From the NCBI RefSeq assembly GCF_000614125.1, contig NZ_BAKJ01000026.1, forward strand, positions 1 through 64,000: 64,000 bases of DNA. The letters are read 5' to 3'. The notes under the pieces are model-generated. The model was not told where the DNA came from. It was given only the letters and a program-made list of their open reading frames with translations, and ran no database searches. Below are positions 8,669 through 19,138 of the stretch, in pieces. Each line of letters begins with the position of its first letter. Positions within the stretch are counted from its first letter, which is position 1. The stretch is from Bacteroides rodentium JCM 16496 (GTDB lineage Bacteria; Bacteroidota; Bacteroidia; Bacteroidales; Bacteroidaceae). The position numbers and the translations under genes were made by a program.

Positions 8669-10627
8669 ATGCTTATTCCATCCAACAGAGCAAAGGGAAA
8701 GTACATTCTTTCAAGGTTATGTTTCCTGGTGCTTTCGGCATGGGTATCACTACCTTCCGCAGCACAGGACAATCCCTACAAGATAGACGATGCACTCTAC
8801 CCCATCTACCAGCGGGCTTCCAAGCAGGCACGCCAGCAGGAAGGGTTGCTGGTGGCCGACACTTTGTATCAGCAAGCTCTGAAACTTGGTGACAAAAAAG
8901 CACAATGCCTGGCATACACCATCCCCCTGCAGTTCTATATGTCTCAAAAAGACGATAGTAAAATAGAAGAGGCATCCACTAACCTGAAAGAAATTTCACG
9001 CGCCAATAACTATCTGCAATATTATTACTACGCTTGGAGCAGCGAAATAGTTTATTTCCTGAACCAACAACGCTCATTGCTCGCCTTGCAGAAAGCGGAG
9101 AAAATGAAAAAGCAAGCTTTTGCCGACAGATACCCTTACGGCATCTTCAGCTGTATCCGTTCCATGGGGCACATCTACAAATCACGCGGAAACTCCGACC
9201 TCTCTGCCCAATACTATCAGGAAGCCTTGGACTATATGCTGAAGAATATGCCCGACCAGGATCCCAGCCAGCTATACTCGCACCTTGCCGAATATTACCG
9301 CTCCACCCGGAAAGACTACACCACCGCACTGGACTATTGCGAAAAAGCCTTGAAGAGCGCCAAAACGGAACGGAACACAGCCCAAGCAATGATAGAGAAA
9401 TGCCTGGTACTGTTCAAGCAGGAACGTATGGATGAATTCAACGACTGCTATAAAGAAGCCGTGCAAATGGCGGACTGCTGCAAGCTCTCTGCCAACGCTT
9501 CCCTGCAAATAGCCCACATCTACAGGAACATACTGGACAAACAGTATGGACAGGCCCATGCCCACGCCGACCTATTGCCCAACAAAGGCCCGCAATACCA
9601 TGCGTACATTTACGAATACACCAAAGACTATCCCAATGCCATCAAATATCTGAAAGAATACCACCAGCAGCAAGATTCGACGAACAATCTCCTGCAACTG
9701 TCGGACATCGCCGAACTGAACACCCAGATAGGTGCCGAACGCCTGAAAATGGAAAACATGCAGACCGCCTCGCGCTACCGCATCACTCTTTTCAGCATTA
9801 TCACCGGCTTCTTGCTGTTATCCCTGCTTTTCCTGATGCTTTACCTCCAACGCAAACGTAAAGTCAACCTCGAACTATGCCACAAGAACGAGGAACTTCT
9901 GGAAGCACGCGACCAAGCCGAAACTGCCAACAAAGCAAAAAGCATTTTCCTGCAGAACATGAGTCACGAAATACGCACACCGCTCAACTCTATCGTGGGC
10001 TTCTCACAACTCATCACTTCCTCCGATACGAACCTTTCCCAAGAAGAAAGACAGGATTTCGCCCACCTCATACAGCACAATTCCGACCTCCTCCTCACAC
10101 TGGTGGGGGACATCCTCAGCGTAGCCGAGCTGGAAAGCAACAGATACACCATGAAGATAGCGCCGCACAATTGCAACAAACTCTGCCGGGAATCCATAAC
10201 CACCGTTGAATACCGCAAGCCCGAAGGCGTAAACCTCTACTACACCTCCGAAGTGGACGACTGCTACGAACTGAGCACCGACGGGCAACGCGTGTGCCAA
10301 ATACTCATCAACTTCCTTACCAATGCCGAGAAACACACCACCCGGGGCGAAATCCATCTGCACTGCTCTCTCACGGAGAATCCCGGATACGTCACCTTCT
10401 CCGTCACCGATACCGGTACCGGCATTCCCCCGGAATACTCGGAAACCATCTTCGAACGCTTTGAAAAGGCCGATAACTTCGGGCAAGGCACCGGCCTGGG
10501 ACTCAACATCTGCCGCCTCATCGCCGAACGGCTGAAAGGGAAAGTGCTGCTGGACAAGGAGTACAAGGAGGGGGCAAGGTTCGTGTTTATCTTGCCCGTC
10601 CGCCAGTCTGCCGAAGAGGAAAGATGA
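8669..10627 (+). CDS. TPR-containing membrane sensor histidine kinase
   Basis: About 652 residues. A signal sequence or first membrane helix (LSRLCFLVLSAWVSLPSAAQ) is followed by a periplasmic region of TPR-like helices (residues about 50-350), a membrane helix near 370-393 (ITLFSIITGFLLLSLLFLML), a short coiled coil, and the kinase core. The H-box is NMSHEIRTPLN (His near 432), the N-box FLTNAEKH, the G-boxes DTGTGIPPE and GTGLGLNIC. It has no receiver domain and no adjacent response regulator on the same strand, so it is an orphan kinase here. The signal is unknown. The downstream neighbour is convergent. Confidence 0.85.
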   Translation: MLIPSNRAKGKYILSRLCFLVLSAWVSLPSAAQDNPYKIDDALYPIYQRASKQARQQEGLLVADTLYQQALKLGDKKAQCLAYTIPLQFYMSQKDDSKIEEASTNLKEISRANNYLQYYYYAWSSEIVYFLNQQRSLLALQKAEKMKKQAFADRYPYGIFSCIRSMGHIYKSRGNSDLSAQYYQEALDYMLKNMPDQDPSQLYSHLAEYYRSTRKDYTTALDYCEKALKSAKTERNTAQAMIEKCLVLFKQERMDEFNDCYKEAVQMADCCKLSANASLQIAHIYRNILDKQYGQAHAHADLLPNKGPQYHAYIYEYTKDYPNAIKYLKEYHQQQDSTNNLLQLSDIAELNTQIGAERLKMENMQTASRYRITLFSIITGFLLLSLLFLMLYLQRKRKVNLELCHKNEELLEARDQAETANKAKSIFLQNMSHEIRTPLNSIVGFSQLITSSDTNLSQEERQDFAHLIQHNSDLLLTLVGDILSVAELESNRYTMKIAPHNCNKLCRESITTVEYRKPEGVNLYYTSEVDDCYELSTDGQRVCQILINFLTNAEKHTTRGEIHLHCSLTENPGYVTFSVTDTGTGIPPEYSETIFERFEKADNFGQGTGLGLNICRLIAERLKGKVLLDKEYKEGARFVFILPVRQSAEEER

Positions 10628-10718
10628 CGCCGATTTCTCAATATTCTTATCCGCTGAATCCGCTTTATCCGCGTCGAAGCGATAGCAGATATAAGTTCCC
10701 GGGCAGGACGGAGAGGGC

Positions 10719-11731
10719 TTACTGCCTCTTTATCGCCGTTCCCTTCACGGAGACAGCGCTTACGCGGAAACAACCGTAGACATTGCCGCCGCTGATGTTG
10801 CTCCTGATGTCGGACGGCATGGGCGTATAGGCGCCACCGTCCGTGCGGAGCTGGTCTATCATCCGGTGATAGACATCGTAGCAGCTCTTCGAGATGGTCT
10901 GCGCCATGACGAATATGGAATCGCTGGCAAAGTAATTCCATCCGGGACCATAACCGTAGGCGTTTTCCCCGTCGGCGATGATGAAGTCCTTCACCTCCTC
11001 CTCCAGATAGTCGTCCTTCACGATGGAATAGGTCCAGAACTTCCCGCTGTCCAGGAGGCGGTAGAACCTGGATTCCCCGTTGGACAACCTGAACGGGTAC
11101 ATGTCATGGTCGAACAGATAGTAGTTGGGGCCCGGAGGGTTGGTGAAACTGATGCAGGGAGCGGGACTCTTGCCCTTTGCACCCAAGTCCACCAGCTGAT
11201 ATGTCATGTCGGTGATGTCGAGGGCAGGTTCCATCTTCTGCACGTCCGACCGGTAGTGCTTGCCGCCGTGGTAAATGTCCAGCTTGTAGGAGTGCCCCTC
11301 CGTGCCACGGATTTTGGTGGTGACGTAGATGCCGGCACGGGGATGCACGACTTTGCTGTGCACCCAAAGCGTGTCGTTGGCCTGTGTGAAGTAGTTGTAA
11401 TAATGAAAATAGACTCTGCCCCAATCGCTCTGATAGGAAGAGACAAGCGCAAGCGTGTCCTCGACATCTTCCGTGACATCCGTCAGTACCATCATGGCAT
11501 CGTCGATGCTTCATAAGGAGTATCGTCGCTTGCCGAGAGGCTGAGAGGCCTCGTCAGACGGAAAAAGCAGGGAACGGATTCGTTCGTGACAACGCCCTCG
11601 AAGACAACAGCATCCGGCAGATACTCCGCAACATCCATGTCAATCGGCTCTTCGCAGCCCGCCAGGAAAGTGCAAAGAAAGAACCCTGCCGGAAGAAGGG
11701 AACGTTTCATCATACGCAGATTCTTTTTCAT
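10719..11731 (-). CDS. DUF4249 outer-membrane lipoprotein, one frameshift
   Basis: Restoring one base near 11506 joins an N-terminal lipoprotein fragment (lipobox FLAGC then EEPIDMDV) to a C-terminal fragment (MMVLTDVTEDVEDTLALV ... SVKGTAIKRQ), giving about 337 residues, the usual DUF4249 size. DUF4249 proteins are lipidated partners encoded beside TonB-dependent receptors that have a carboxypeptidase-like domain, as here: the receptor stop is at 11807. Several in-frame ATGs exist upstream (11785, 11767, 11749) inside an 18-bp repeat; the ATG at 11731 is chosen because it gives a compact signal peptide. Ligand unknown. Confidence 0.78.
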
Positions 11732-11742
11732 ATCATGTAAGA

Positions 11743-11796
11743 GATTCATATCGGGTAAAAGATTCATATCGGACAAAAGATTCATATCGGGTAAAT
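11743..11796. repeat. Three 18-bp tandem units at the DUF4249 translation start
   Basis: Units GATTCATATCGGGTAAAA at 11743-11760, 11761-11778 (two changes) and 11779-11796 (one change). On the minus strand each unit carries an in-frame ATG, so three extra starts precede the DUF4249 lipoprotein. Confidence 0.85.
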
Positions 11797-11806
11797 GTTT
11801 ATGCCA

Positions 11807-14038
11807 TCAGAATTTAAAAGTATATACCAGAGAAGGAACAATGCCATACAAGTACATCTTGTAGATGCGGGAACTGCCCATAGAGTCGCCGTCTCGCCCG
11901 GCATAGACCGAAAAAGCGTTCTTGCGGTTGTATACGTTGTTCACCGAAAGCGTCAGGCTACTGCGGCCCGGCTTCACCCGGTAGGTGGCGGCAAGGTTCA
12001 GCTCGTGGAAAGCGGGAGCACGATAGCCGCCACGACCGGAATAGATGTAGAACACGGCCTCCTGGAAATGATATTTCCCCACGGGCAGCGTCAGGTTCAT
12101 GCCCGAAGCGTATGAGAAGGTGGAGGAGAACGACCAGCGTTCGTCCATCTTCCAGTCCAGAAACAGCTTCAGATTGTGCGAGCGGTCATAGGCCGGACGG
12201 TATTCTTCGCCGCCTATGTGGTTGCGGGCACGAGACAACGTGTAGCTCAGCCAGCCGGTCAGGGCGCCCCGGTTCTTCGACAGATAGAACTCCACGCCAC
12301 ATCCTTCGGCCCAACCGCTTTCCACTTCCGTCTCTATCTGCTCGTTCTGGAAGATGTCGGCATTCTCCTTATAATCCACCACATGCCGCGTGCGGCGCGC
12401 ATAGGCTTCTACCGAAAGGGTGTAGCTCTTCTGTGCAAGACTGTACTCATAGCCCACGGCAGCCTGCCTCATTACCGCCGGTTGCAGCAGCGCATTGGCA
12501 GGCATCCACATGTCCGACGGCAGCCCCACGGACGAGGTGGAGAGCATGTGTATGCTTTGTGCCGCCTGCGTGTACGAGAGCGTGAAGCGATGGGAGGAAT
12601 TGGGGGTATAGGAAAGTTCGGCACGAGGCTCGGGCACCACATAGGTCTTCGATTCATAGGCAGATGCAGCCGGTGCATGGAGCATCGAGAACCGCAGGCC
12701 GGCATCCAGCCGGAAGTGCGGCAAGAACCGGTAACTCCCCTCGGCATAGAGCGCGGCATCCCACAACTTCCTGTCGGAAAGCCGCGAAGGGATTACGTTT
12801 GAATCATCACCGTATTTCTCCACCGCCCCGGGCATGGTGGTAAATGCGTGCAGGTTGATGCCCGACTTCAGGCTGAACGTATTGCTGAAGTGCGTCTCCC
12901 AGTCCGACTTCAACTGGTAGGACTGCATGTTCGACTTCCACAGATAATGCAGGCCGTCGGAAAGAGACTTGTAGCGGTAATAGTAGTTGCTGAAGACGGC
13001 GCTTGTGTTCACGTTCGTGCGATTACTGAGCACGTGGTTCCAACGCAAGGTAGCGGTGGTATTTCCCCAATCCATGCCGTAGCCCTTCACCAGCTTGTGG
13101 AAAGACGTGTGGTCGCCGCCGCTATAGAGCGAGAGGAAAATGCGGTTGCGGTCGTTCCATGCCCAGTTCACCTTGGCATTGACATCGTAGAAGAGCATCT
13201 CCGGCTTCGATGCGAGGTCACTGCCCAGCAAGCCGGCCACCGGCCCCGGATAACCGAAGCGGCCCGAAACCAGGTAAGAGCTTTTGCCCTTCTGCAACGG
13301 CCCTTCCAGCAGGAGCTTGGAGGCTATCAGCCCGATGCTGGCACTCCGTTCGCTCTGCTTGCTGTTGCCCTCGCGCATACGCACGTCTATCACCGACGAA
13401 GAGCGCCCGCCGTACTTCAGCGGGAAGAATGATTTATAGAGATTCACCTTCTGGATGGCATCGTTGTTGAAAACGGAAAAGAAAGACAAGGCATGCGTGG
13501 GGTTATAGACCACTGCCTCGTCCAGCAGCACCAGGTTTCCCCATTGCCCGCCACCCCGCACGGAGATATTGTTTGCTCCCTCGTTGCCGCTTTGCACGCC
13601 CGGCAGGAATTGCAGGGTTTTCATCAGGTCGGCCTCGCCGCCCACCGCGGGCAGGGCTTGTATCTCACCCGACTCCAAGGCAAACTGTCCGCTATGCCTG
13701 CGGTTTCCCACCACTTCGATGCCTTTCAGCAGATATTCGTCGGGGTGCAGAGCAATGTTCACCACCATGTTTCCGCTCAAGGTGAGCGTATCTTTCCAAG
13801 TGACGTAGCCCAGCATGGAGCATTGCAATACACATTTTCCTTCAGGGAGCGAAATAGAGTAGAGCCCGTATGTATTGGTAGCCTTTCCCGTCCCCGACTC
13901 CCGTTCCAGCACGTTGGCATCCGGAAGCATCTCTCCGGTCTTGGCATCCGTGACGCGGCCCCGGACGATAACTTTCTGGGCAGTGGCAAGCTGGCACTCC
14001 CCCAATAGAATGCAGAGAAAAATCAATAGTTGCTTCAT
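11807..14038 (-). CDS. TonB-dependent receptor with carboxypeptidase-like domain
   Basis: 743 residues from the ATG at 14038 (MKQLLIFLCILLGECQ, signal peptide). Residues about 25-110 form the carboxypeptidase-regulatory-like domain (VIVRGRVTDAKTGEMLPDANV). The plug follows (ALPAVGGEADLMKTLQFLPG, NNISVRGGGQWGNLVLLDE). The rest is an outer-membrane beta-barrel ending in FKF*, with the aromatic C-terminal residue typical of barrels. An upstream extension of the frame to 14224 is discarded as it has no signal and overlaps the next gene's end. Works with the DUF4249 lipoprotein 21-75 bp downstream to import an unknown substrate with TonB energy. Confidence 0.88.
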   Translation of the reverse strand: MKQLLIFLCILLGECQLATAQKVIVRGRVTDAKTGEMLPDANVLERESGTGKATNTYGLYSISLPEGKCVLQCSMLGYVTWKDTLTLSGNMVVNIALHPDEYLLKGIEVVGNRRHSGQFALESGEIQALPAVGGEADLMKTLQFLPGVQSGNEGANNISVRGGGQWGNLVLLDEAVVYNPTHALSFFSVFNNDAIQKVNLYKSFFPLKYGGRSSSVIDVRMREGNSKQSERSASIGLIASKLLLEGPLQKGKSSYLVSGRFGYPGPVAGLLGSDLASKPEMLFYDVNAKVNWAWNDRNRIFLSLYSGGDHTSFHKLVKGYGMDWGNTTATLRWNHVLSNRTNVNTSAVFSNYYYRYKSLSDGLHYLWKSNMQSYQLKSDWETHFSNTFSLKSGINLHAFTTMPGAVEKYGDDSNVIPSRLSDRKLWDAALYAEGSYRFLPHFRLDAGLRFSMLHAPAASAYESKTYVVPEPRAELSYTPNSSHRFTLSYTQAAQSIHMLSTSSVGLPSDMWMPANALLQPAVMRQAAVGYEYSLAQKSYTLSVEAYARRTRHVVDYKENADIFQNEQIETEVESGWAEGCGVEFYLSKNRGALTGWLSYTLSRARNHIGGEEYRPAYDRSHNLKLFLDWKMDERWSFSSTFSYASGMNLTLPVGKYHFQEAVFYIYSGRGGYRAPAFHELNLAATYRVKPGRSSLTLSVNNVYNRKNAFSVYAGRDGDSMGSSRIYKMYLYGIVPSLVYTFKF

Positions 14039-14186
14039 TCGTTTTGCAGTTCTTGGTTCACTGATTAATTCAATGATTTCGAGACGAAGGAAGATAATTT
14101 TCTTATATCGGCAAAAGGAAAAGAGGTAACAGAGGTTACAAAAACAGGTAACAAAAGTAACAAAATACAAGATATACCTCTGATTA

Positions 14187-15824
14187 TCAATAGTCAAAAA
14201 TACGAAGAAACATATCGCCCTCAATCTTTCCCTTAATGCGGCTTTTCCTTACTTTTATGGCATCTGCGGAAACATTGGTGATATGCAGAATGACATCTTT
14301 GGGACAACGGAGCAGAGACAACACACAATAAAGAAGGTCGTCATTCGTCAAATTAGGGCAACGTTCTTTTAGGTCGCCCATGACATCGGCAAATGATTTC
14401 CGGATATTACTTACAATCAATGCCCTGCATGTATCTGCTATCTTGATTTGCATGGAAGGAGTGGCCTTCTTCAATTCATCCAATTTCCTGCTCCCCGCTG
14501 TTGTTTCAAACAGGGACAGACAAATCCGGAAACGTTCTTTTTCCAATTTCTCCAGTTCTGCATTCCTATCATCGGAAGATGCTTCAGTGGCTTCGCTCAG
14601 GAATATAGCCTCTGCACGGTTTTCCATCAACCGTTGCTGCAAATCTACATATTTCTTTTTCCTACGACCATCGCGCCACAGATAAAGAATAATCAATATC
14701 GCCACCAGAACAAGAAAAGCAACCACCAAACCTGCAATTATCTGTTGATTTCTGGCAGACAATTCGCGTTTATGAAGTTCTACCAAATGATTATCCATCA
14801 GTTTATCAAGCTCTGCACGGTCATTCATCGCTTGGATGGAATCGTAATAGACAAAGAAAGAATCGGCATAACCAATGGCCTCTTCCCAACTCTGCCTTTT
14901 CTGATATTCTTTGTATAAATGATGATAAGACGACGTCTTCACATATATATTAGGTGATGTGGCTCCTATGTTCCAATAATAAATAGCAGAATCACTCTGA
15001 TTCAAATTTCCCAAAATATCACCTTTAGTTGAACAAGCCAGAATATAGCCATCCTCGTTTGATTGATATTGCAATGCTTTTGATATGCAAACTTCAGATT
15101 CTGCATACCGACCTTGTTCATTATAAATTGCAGCAATGTCATTATATATAGTAAACAACAAATTAGTATGCTGAAGAACAGAAGCTATATCCAATGCCTG
15201 CTGATAATATATCAAAGCGCTATCTATCTGATAATCTGAAAAAAAAGCATCTCCCAAATCATTTAAGATATAACAAGCACGCGTAGAATCCCTTTCTATA
15301 TATAGGGTATACCCTTTTTTATACATTTTTCTTGCCGTAGAATATAAGTCTTGCTCATTATAGCAATTTCCCAAATGGCTATACACCATTGCCCTAAATA
15401 TGGAATCTTTCCCCTCCGGCATCAACTCCAGCGACTTCAGATAAAGTTCTATCGCCTTCGGCAGCTCCTTCTTTTCCACATGCACACATCCCCAGTAAAA
15501 GTACGCTTGCGCCAGCCGTTCTTTTTCCCTACCTCCTTTATAATAGTTCACCGCTATCCGTATCAGCGAATCATTCTCCAGCGGCACACAACTCTTGTAG
15601 CGGGCTTGCGTCAGCAGCAGTGCATACAAGGCACGTTCTTCTCCCTGCAATTCACGGGAAGCCGATATCTGTTCAAGCACCAGCAGGGCACTATCGGGAT
15701 TGCTCCACATCATGGAGTCTGCCGCCACGAGCATGGGCCGCGCGGCAGTAGTCTCCTCCTTGCACGACTGGCATAAAACGGAAGCGGCTAAAAAGAAAGA
15801 AAAGGCAAGCAGCAGGTATCTCAT
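14187..15824 (-). CDS. TPR membrane regulator with LuxR-like C-terminus
   Basis: 545 residues. The signal peptide is lipoprotein-like (FFLAASVLCQSCKEE). Residues about 40-370 are TPR repeats (AQAYFYWGCVHVEKKEL, AMVYSHLGNCYNEQDLYS). A membrane helix lies near 385-410 (IIAGLVVAFLVLVAILII), then a coiled coil, then a C-terminal helix-turn-helix (LTNDDLLYCVLSLLRCPKD ... VSADAIKVRKSRIKGKIEG). This architecture is common in Bacteroides: periplasmic TPRs sense a signal and a cytoplasmic helix-turn-helix acts on DNA. A TTTG/TACCTTTG promoter lies 29 bp upstream. It may control the TonB/DUF4249 pair directly downstream on the same strand, by position only. Confidence 0.75.
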   Translation of the reverse strand: MRYLLLAFSFFLAASVLCQSCKEETTAARPMLVAADSMMWSNPDSALLVLEQISASRELQGEERALYALLLTQARYKSCVPLENDSLIRIAVNYYKGGREKERLAQAYFYWGCVHVEKKELPKAIELYLKSLELMPEGKDSIFRAMVYSHLGNCYNEQDLYSTARKMYKKGYTLYIERDSTRACYILNDLGDAFFSDYQIDSALIYYQQALDIASVLQHTNLLFTIYNDIAAIYNEQGRYAESEVCISKALQYQSNEDGYILACSTKGDILGNLNQSDSAIYYWNIGATSPNIYVKTSSYHHLYKEYQKRQSWEEAIGYADSFFVYYDSIQAMNDRAELDKLMDNHLVELHKRELSARNQQIIAGLVVAFLVLVAILIILYLWRDGRRKKKYVDLQQRLMENRAEAIFLSEATEASSDDRNAELEKLEKERFRICLSLFETTAGSRKLDELKKATPSMQIKIADTCRALIVSNIRKSFADVMGDLKERCPNLTNDDLLYCVLSLLRCPKDVILHITNVSADAIKVRKSRIKGKIEGDMFLRIFDY

Positions 15825-15852
15825 AGTTCAGACTTACATTCTTTATTGCATA

Positions 15853-15884
15853 CAAAGGTACACCATTTAGAGGAAATTACCAAA
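15853..15884 (-). promoter_or_regulatory. Promoter of the TPR regulator
   Basis: Minus strand: TTTG (15881-15884), 20 bp, TACCTTTG (15853-15860). It overlaps the T-rich tail of the metK terminator. Confidence 0.72.
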
Positions 15885-15885
15885 A

Positions 15886-15945
15886 ACGCAAAAGCCGCCT
15901 CTTCTGCATATACCGGAGTTTCCGGAGATGCAGAAGGGCAGCCTT
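15886..15945 (-). terminator. metK terminator
   Basis: On the minus strand CTTCTGCAT (15928-15936) pairs with ATGCAGAAG (15901-15909), with an inner CCGG/CCGG pair and outer GGC/GCC pairing, followed by TTTTGCGTTTTT. Confidence 0.65.
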
Positions 15946-15974
15946 CTATATAAATAGCCGTAAAGCTATGCTGA

Positions 15975-17267
15975 TTATAACCCGAATGCGGCCTTCACCT
16001 TGTCCACATAGTCCAGCTTCTCCCAGGTGAAGAGCTCCACTTCAATGTCCTTGTTGCCTTCGTAGCGGCTCTTGAAGTGCTTGACGATGGTCTGCGGCTC
16101 GCGGCCCATGTGTCCGTAGGCAGCAGTCTCCTGATAGATGGGGTTGCGCAGTTTCAGGCGGTCTTCTATCGCCTTGGGGCGGAGGTCGAACAGCTCGTCA
16201 ATCTTACGGGCAATCTCGCCGTCGCTCATATTGACGTGGCTGCGGCCATAAGTATCTACGAAGATATTGATGGGGCGTGCCACACCGATGGCGTAACTTA
16301 CCTGCACCAGCATTTCGTCGGCAACACCGGCAGCTACCAGATTCTTGGCAATGTGGCGGGCAGCATAAGCTGCGCTGCGGTCTACCTTAGAGGGGTCCTT
16401 TCCGGAGAAAGCGCCGCCGCCATGGGCACCCTTGCCGCCGTAGGTATCTACGATAATCTTGCGTCCCGTCAGCCCGGTGTCACCGTGAGGACCACCGATT
16501 ACGAACTTGCCCGTGGGGTTGACGTGGTATGTGATATGGTCGTTGAACAGTGCCAGCACCTTTTCATGATGGATGGAAGCAATGACACGCGGCATCAGAA
16601 TCTCGATTACATCCCGGCGGATTTGGGCGAGCATTTCCTCGTCGGCCTTCAGCTGGGCGGCATCACTGTCGTCGGCAGGCTGGACGAAGTCGTCGTGCTG
16701 GGTGGAAACTACGATGGTATCGATGCGTACGGGTGTGCCGTTGTCATCATATTCGATGGTAACCTGGCTCTTGGCGTCGGGACGGAGGTAGGTCATCACC
16801 TTGCCTTCGCGACGGACATCTGCCAGCACTTGCAGGATGCGGTGTGCAAGGTCCAGTGAAAGCGGCATGTAATTCTCCGTCTCGTTGGTGGCGTAACCGA
16901 ACATCATTCCCTGGTCTCCGGCGCCTTGTTCCATGGGGTCCTGTCGCTCCACGCCGCGGTTGATGTCGGGGCTCTGCTCGTGGATGGCGCTCAGCACGCC
17001 GCACGAATTGCTCTCGAACATATACTCGCCTTTGGTATAGCCGATTTTCTTGATTACTTCGCGTGCGATGAGAGGCATGTCAACGTACGCTTTGGTTTTC
17101 ACTTCTCCAGCCAGCACTACCTGACCGGTAGTAACCAGAGTTTCGCAAGCTACTTTCGAACTGGGGTCGTAGGCCAACAGTTTGTCAAGCACAGCGTCCG
17201 ATATTTGATCGGCCACTTTGTCGGGGTGTCCTTCAGACACCGATTCGGATGTGAATAAATATCCCAT
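15975..17267 (-). CDS. metK: S-adenosylmethionine synthetase
   Basis: 430 residues from [18 protein letters not shown] at 17267. It makes S-adenosylmethionine from methionine and ATP. Visible signatures are GHPDK near the N-terminus, the GAGDQG hexapeptide, and the glycine-rich [17 protein letters not shown] nonapeptide region that binds phosphates. The frame also runs upstream to 17351, but those 28 residues lie in the untranslated leader. A strong promoter is at 17437-17467, giving a leader of about 160 nt, and a terminator follows. Intact. Confidence 0.97.
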   Translation of the reverse strand: MGYLFTSESVSEGHPDKVADQISDAVLDKLLAYDPSSKVACETLVTTGQVVLAGEVKTKAYVDMPLIAREVIKKIGYTKGEYMFESNSCGVLSAIHEQSPDINRGVERQDPMEQGAGDQGMMFGYATNETENYMPLSLDLAHRILQVLADVRREGKVMTYLRPDAKSQVTIEYDDNGTPVRIDTIVVSTQHDDFVQPADDSDAAQLKADEEMLAQIRRDVIEILMPRVIASIHHEKVLALFNDHITYHVNPTGKFVIGGPHGDTGLTGRKIIVDTYGGKGAHGGGAFSGKDPSKVDRSAAYAARHIAKNLVAAGVADEMLVQVSYAIGVARPINIFVDTYGRSHVNMSDGEIARKIDELFDLRPKAIEDRLKLRNPIYQETAAYGHMGREPQTIVKHFKSRYEGNKDIEVELFTWEKLDYVDKVKAAFGL

Positions 17268-17436
17268 TTCAGTTGAGAATTGATAGTTGATAATTGACAA
17301 TTCAACGAATGGCAGAGGGAGGTGTGTGGAGTAGATGCATCCGGCACACAAACGTGCCGTCAGAAAAGGATGTGTTTTAGCATTTTTTTCTGTGGTTGCA
17401 AGCTACTCAAATCTCTCCACATATCGTTTTCGGGGG

Positions 17437-17467
17437 CAAAGATAGTGCAAACCGAACGCAGAACAAA
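17437..17467 (-). promoter_or_regulatory. metK promoter
   Basis: Minus strand: TTTG (17464-17467), 19 bp, TATCTTTG (17437-17444), an exact Bacteroides consensus. A second TATCTTTG without a matching -33 box is at 17522-17529. The rest of the 300-bp gap 17268-17567 shows no gene; I see no recognisable SAM riboswitch in the leader. Confidence 0.8.
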
Positions 17468-17567
17468 ATGAGCTTGCTCATTTTTTATGCTGAGGTGCAG
17501 CCTATCTTCGCTTTCCGGAGGCAAAGATAAAAAAGAAATCTTGTATCTGCGCTACAGATAGCAGAGA

Positions 17568-18044
17568 TTAACACTGATTTTGCAACAATTCCCCGATTGT
17601 CTTTCCCAATACCGGATGCACCACGCCTGAAGCAATCTCCGCCAACGGCTCCATCACGAAACGGCGTTCCTGCATCAGCGGATGAGGAAGTTTCAGTTCG
17701 GGCGTATCCAGCAAAACGGGAGTACCGTCATCGGCAAAACAAAGCAGCAGGTCGATGTCTATCACACGGTCGCTATACACTGCATTGACAGACTTGTGCG
17801 TACGCCCCATCTCCCGCTCGATTTCCTGCGTCGTTTGCAACACCTCCAAAGGTGCCAAAGCAGTGTCTACGCAGAGTGCGGCATTCAGAAAAGTATTATC
17901 GGAAGAAAAGCCCCACGGGGCAGTAGCATAAAAAGCAGATAGGGAAATCACTTCCCCTATCTGCTTTCTTATCTTTTGGACGGCCATGCGGAGGTTCTGC
18001 TCCTTATCGCCGAGATTGGTACCAAGACTGAAATAAACAACCAT
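17568..18044 (-). CDS. folK: 6-hydroxymethyl-7,8-dihydropterin pyrophosphokinase
   Basis: 158 residues starting MVVYFSLGTNLGDKEQN. FolK transfers pyrophosphate from ATP to 6-hydroxymethyl-dihydropterin in folate synthesis. Family motifs present: SLGTNLGD at the N-terminus, TAPWGF, the central DRVIDIDLLL metal-binding segment and PHPLMQERRFVMEPL. Longer upstream frame positions are rejected because they read through the end of queA out of frame. The start lies 2 bp after the queA stop, so the two are translationally linked. Confidence 0.95.
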   Translation of the reverse strand: MVVYFSLGTNLGDKEQNLRMAVQKIRKQIGEVISLSAFYATAPWGFSSDNTFLNAALCVDTALAPLEVLQTTQEIEREMGRTHKSVNAVYSDRVIDIDLLLCFADDGTPVLLDTPELKLPHPLMQERRFVMEPLAEIASGVVHPVLGKTIGELLQNQC

Positions 18045-18046
18045 AA

Positions 18047-19104
18047 TTACCGGTCTGTAATCAGCATTGCATCTCCATACGTACCAAAGCGGTACTCTTC
18101 CTTCAATGCCACATTGTATGCCTCCATCACCTGCTCGTAACCACCGAAAGCGGCAACAATCATCAGCAGGGTACTGAGCGGCATGTGGAAGTTGGATATC
18201 ATGCATTGGCCACGGTAAAGTCGTACGGCGGGAAGATGAACTTGTTGGTCCAACCCTCGTATTCCTTCAAATGTCCGTCGGTGCTGACGGTGCTCTCGAT
18301 GGCACGCATCACGGTGGTACCTACGGCACAGACTTGGCGGTTCAGGTCTTTGGCATGGTTCACAATCCGCACGGCTTCCTCGTTCACAATCATCTGCTCG
18401 GAGTCTGTCTTGTGCTTGGTGAGGTCTTCCACATCAATGTCACGGAAGTTACCCAAGCCGGCATGCAGGGTGATGTAGGCAAAGTCAATACCCTTGATTT
18501 CCATACGCTTCATCAGCTCGCGGCTGAAGTGCAGGCTGGCGGTAGGCGCCGTAACAGCTCCTTCGTTGCGTGCAAAGATGGACTGGAAACGTTCGGCATC
18601 GTCCGGCTCTACGGGACGGTTGATGATGCTGTGGGGCAGCGGCGTTTCGCCCAGCGCATAGAGTGCCTTCTTGAACTCATCGTGCGGACCGTCGTAAAGG
18701 AAACGAAGCGTACGCCCACGCGAAGTGGTGTTGTCGATAACCTCGGCCACCATGGAGTCGTCGTCACCGAAGTAGAGCTTGTTGCCGATACGTATTTTAC
18801 GGGCAGGGTCCACCAGTACATCCCACAACCGGAGCTCTTCGTTCAACTCACGCAACAGGAACACTTCAATACGCGCACCGGTCTTTTCCTTGTTGCCGTA
18901 CAAGCGGGCAGGGAAAACCTTGGTGTCGTTGAAGATAAACACATCTTTGTCATCAAAATAGTCCAGAACATCCTTGAACATCTTGTGCTCAATCTCACCC
19001 GTCTTACGGTGCAACACCAGCAGACGTGACTCGTCTCTGTACTTCGTGGGGTGCAAAGCTATCTTCTCTTCGGGAAGCTTGAATTTGAATTGCGACAGTT
19101 TCAT
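18047..19104 (-). CDS. queA: S-adenosylmethionine:tRNA ribosyltransferase-isomerase, one frameshift
   Basis: The N-terminal 301 residues ([49 protein letters not shown]) end prematurely at FTVANA. Adding one base near 18204 (AATGC[C]ATG) restores [19 protein letters not shown] through GDAMLITDR*, giving 352 residues, the normal QueA length. QueA builds epoxyqueuosine in the wobble position of tRNAs from S-adenosylmethionine. Since the whole conserved C-terminus is intact in another frame, I treat the break as a base-calling loss. Operon with truB upstream and folK downstream. Confidence 0.93.
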
Positions 19105-19138
19105 AATTAGTTATGAGTTATAAGTTATGAGTTATTTA

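Noticed and set aside
17268..17436. SAM riboswitch in the metK leader
   Set aside because: The leader is A/T-rich with short repeats (TTGATAATTGACAATT) and shows no conserved SAM-aptamer core that I can recognise.
18047..18253. Separate small gene at the end of queA
   Set aside because: Its sequence after the first few residues is the QueA C-terminus ([14 protein letters not shown]); it is the frame-shifted tail of queA.
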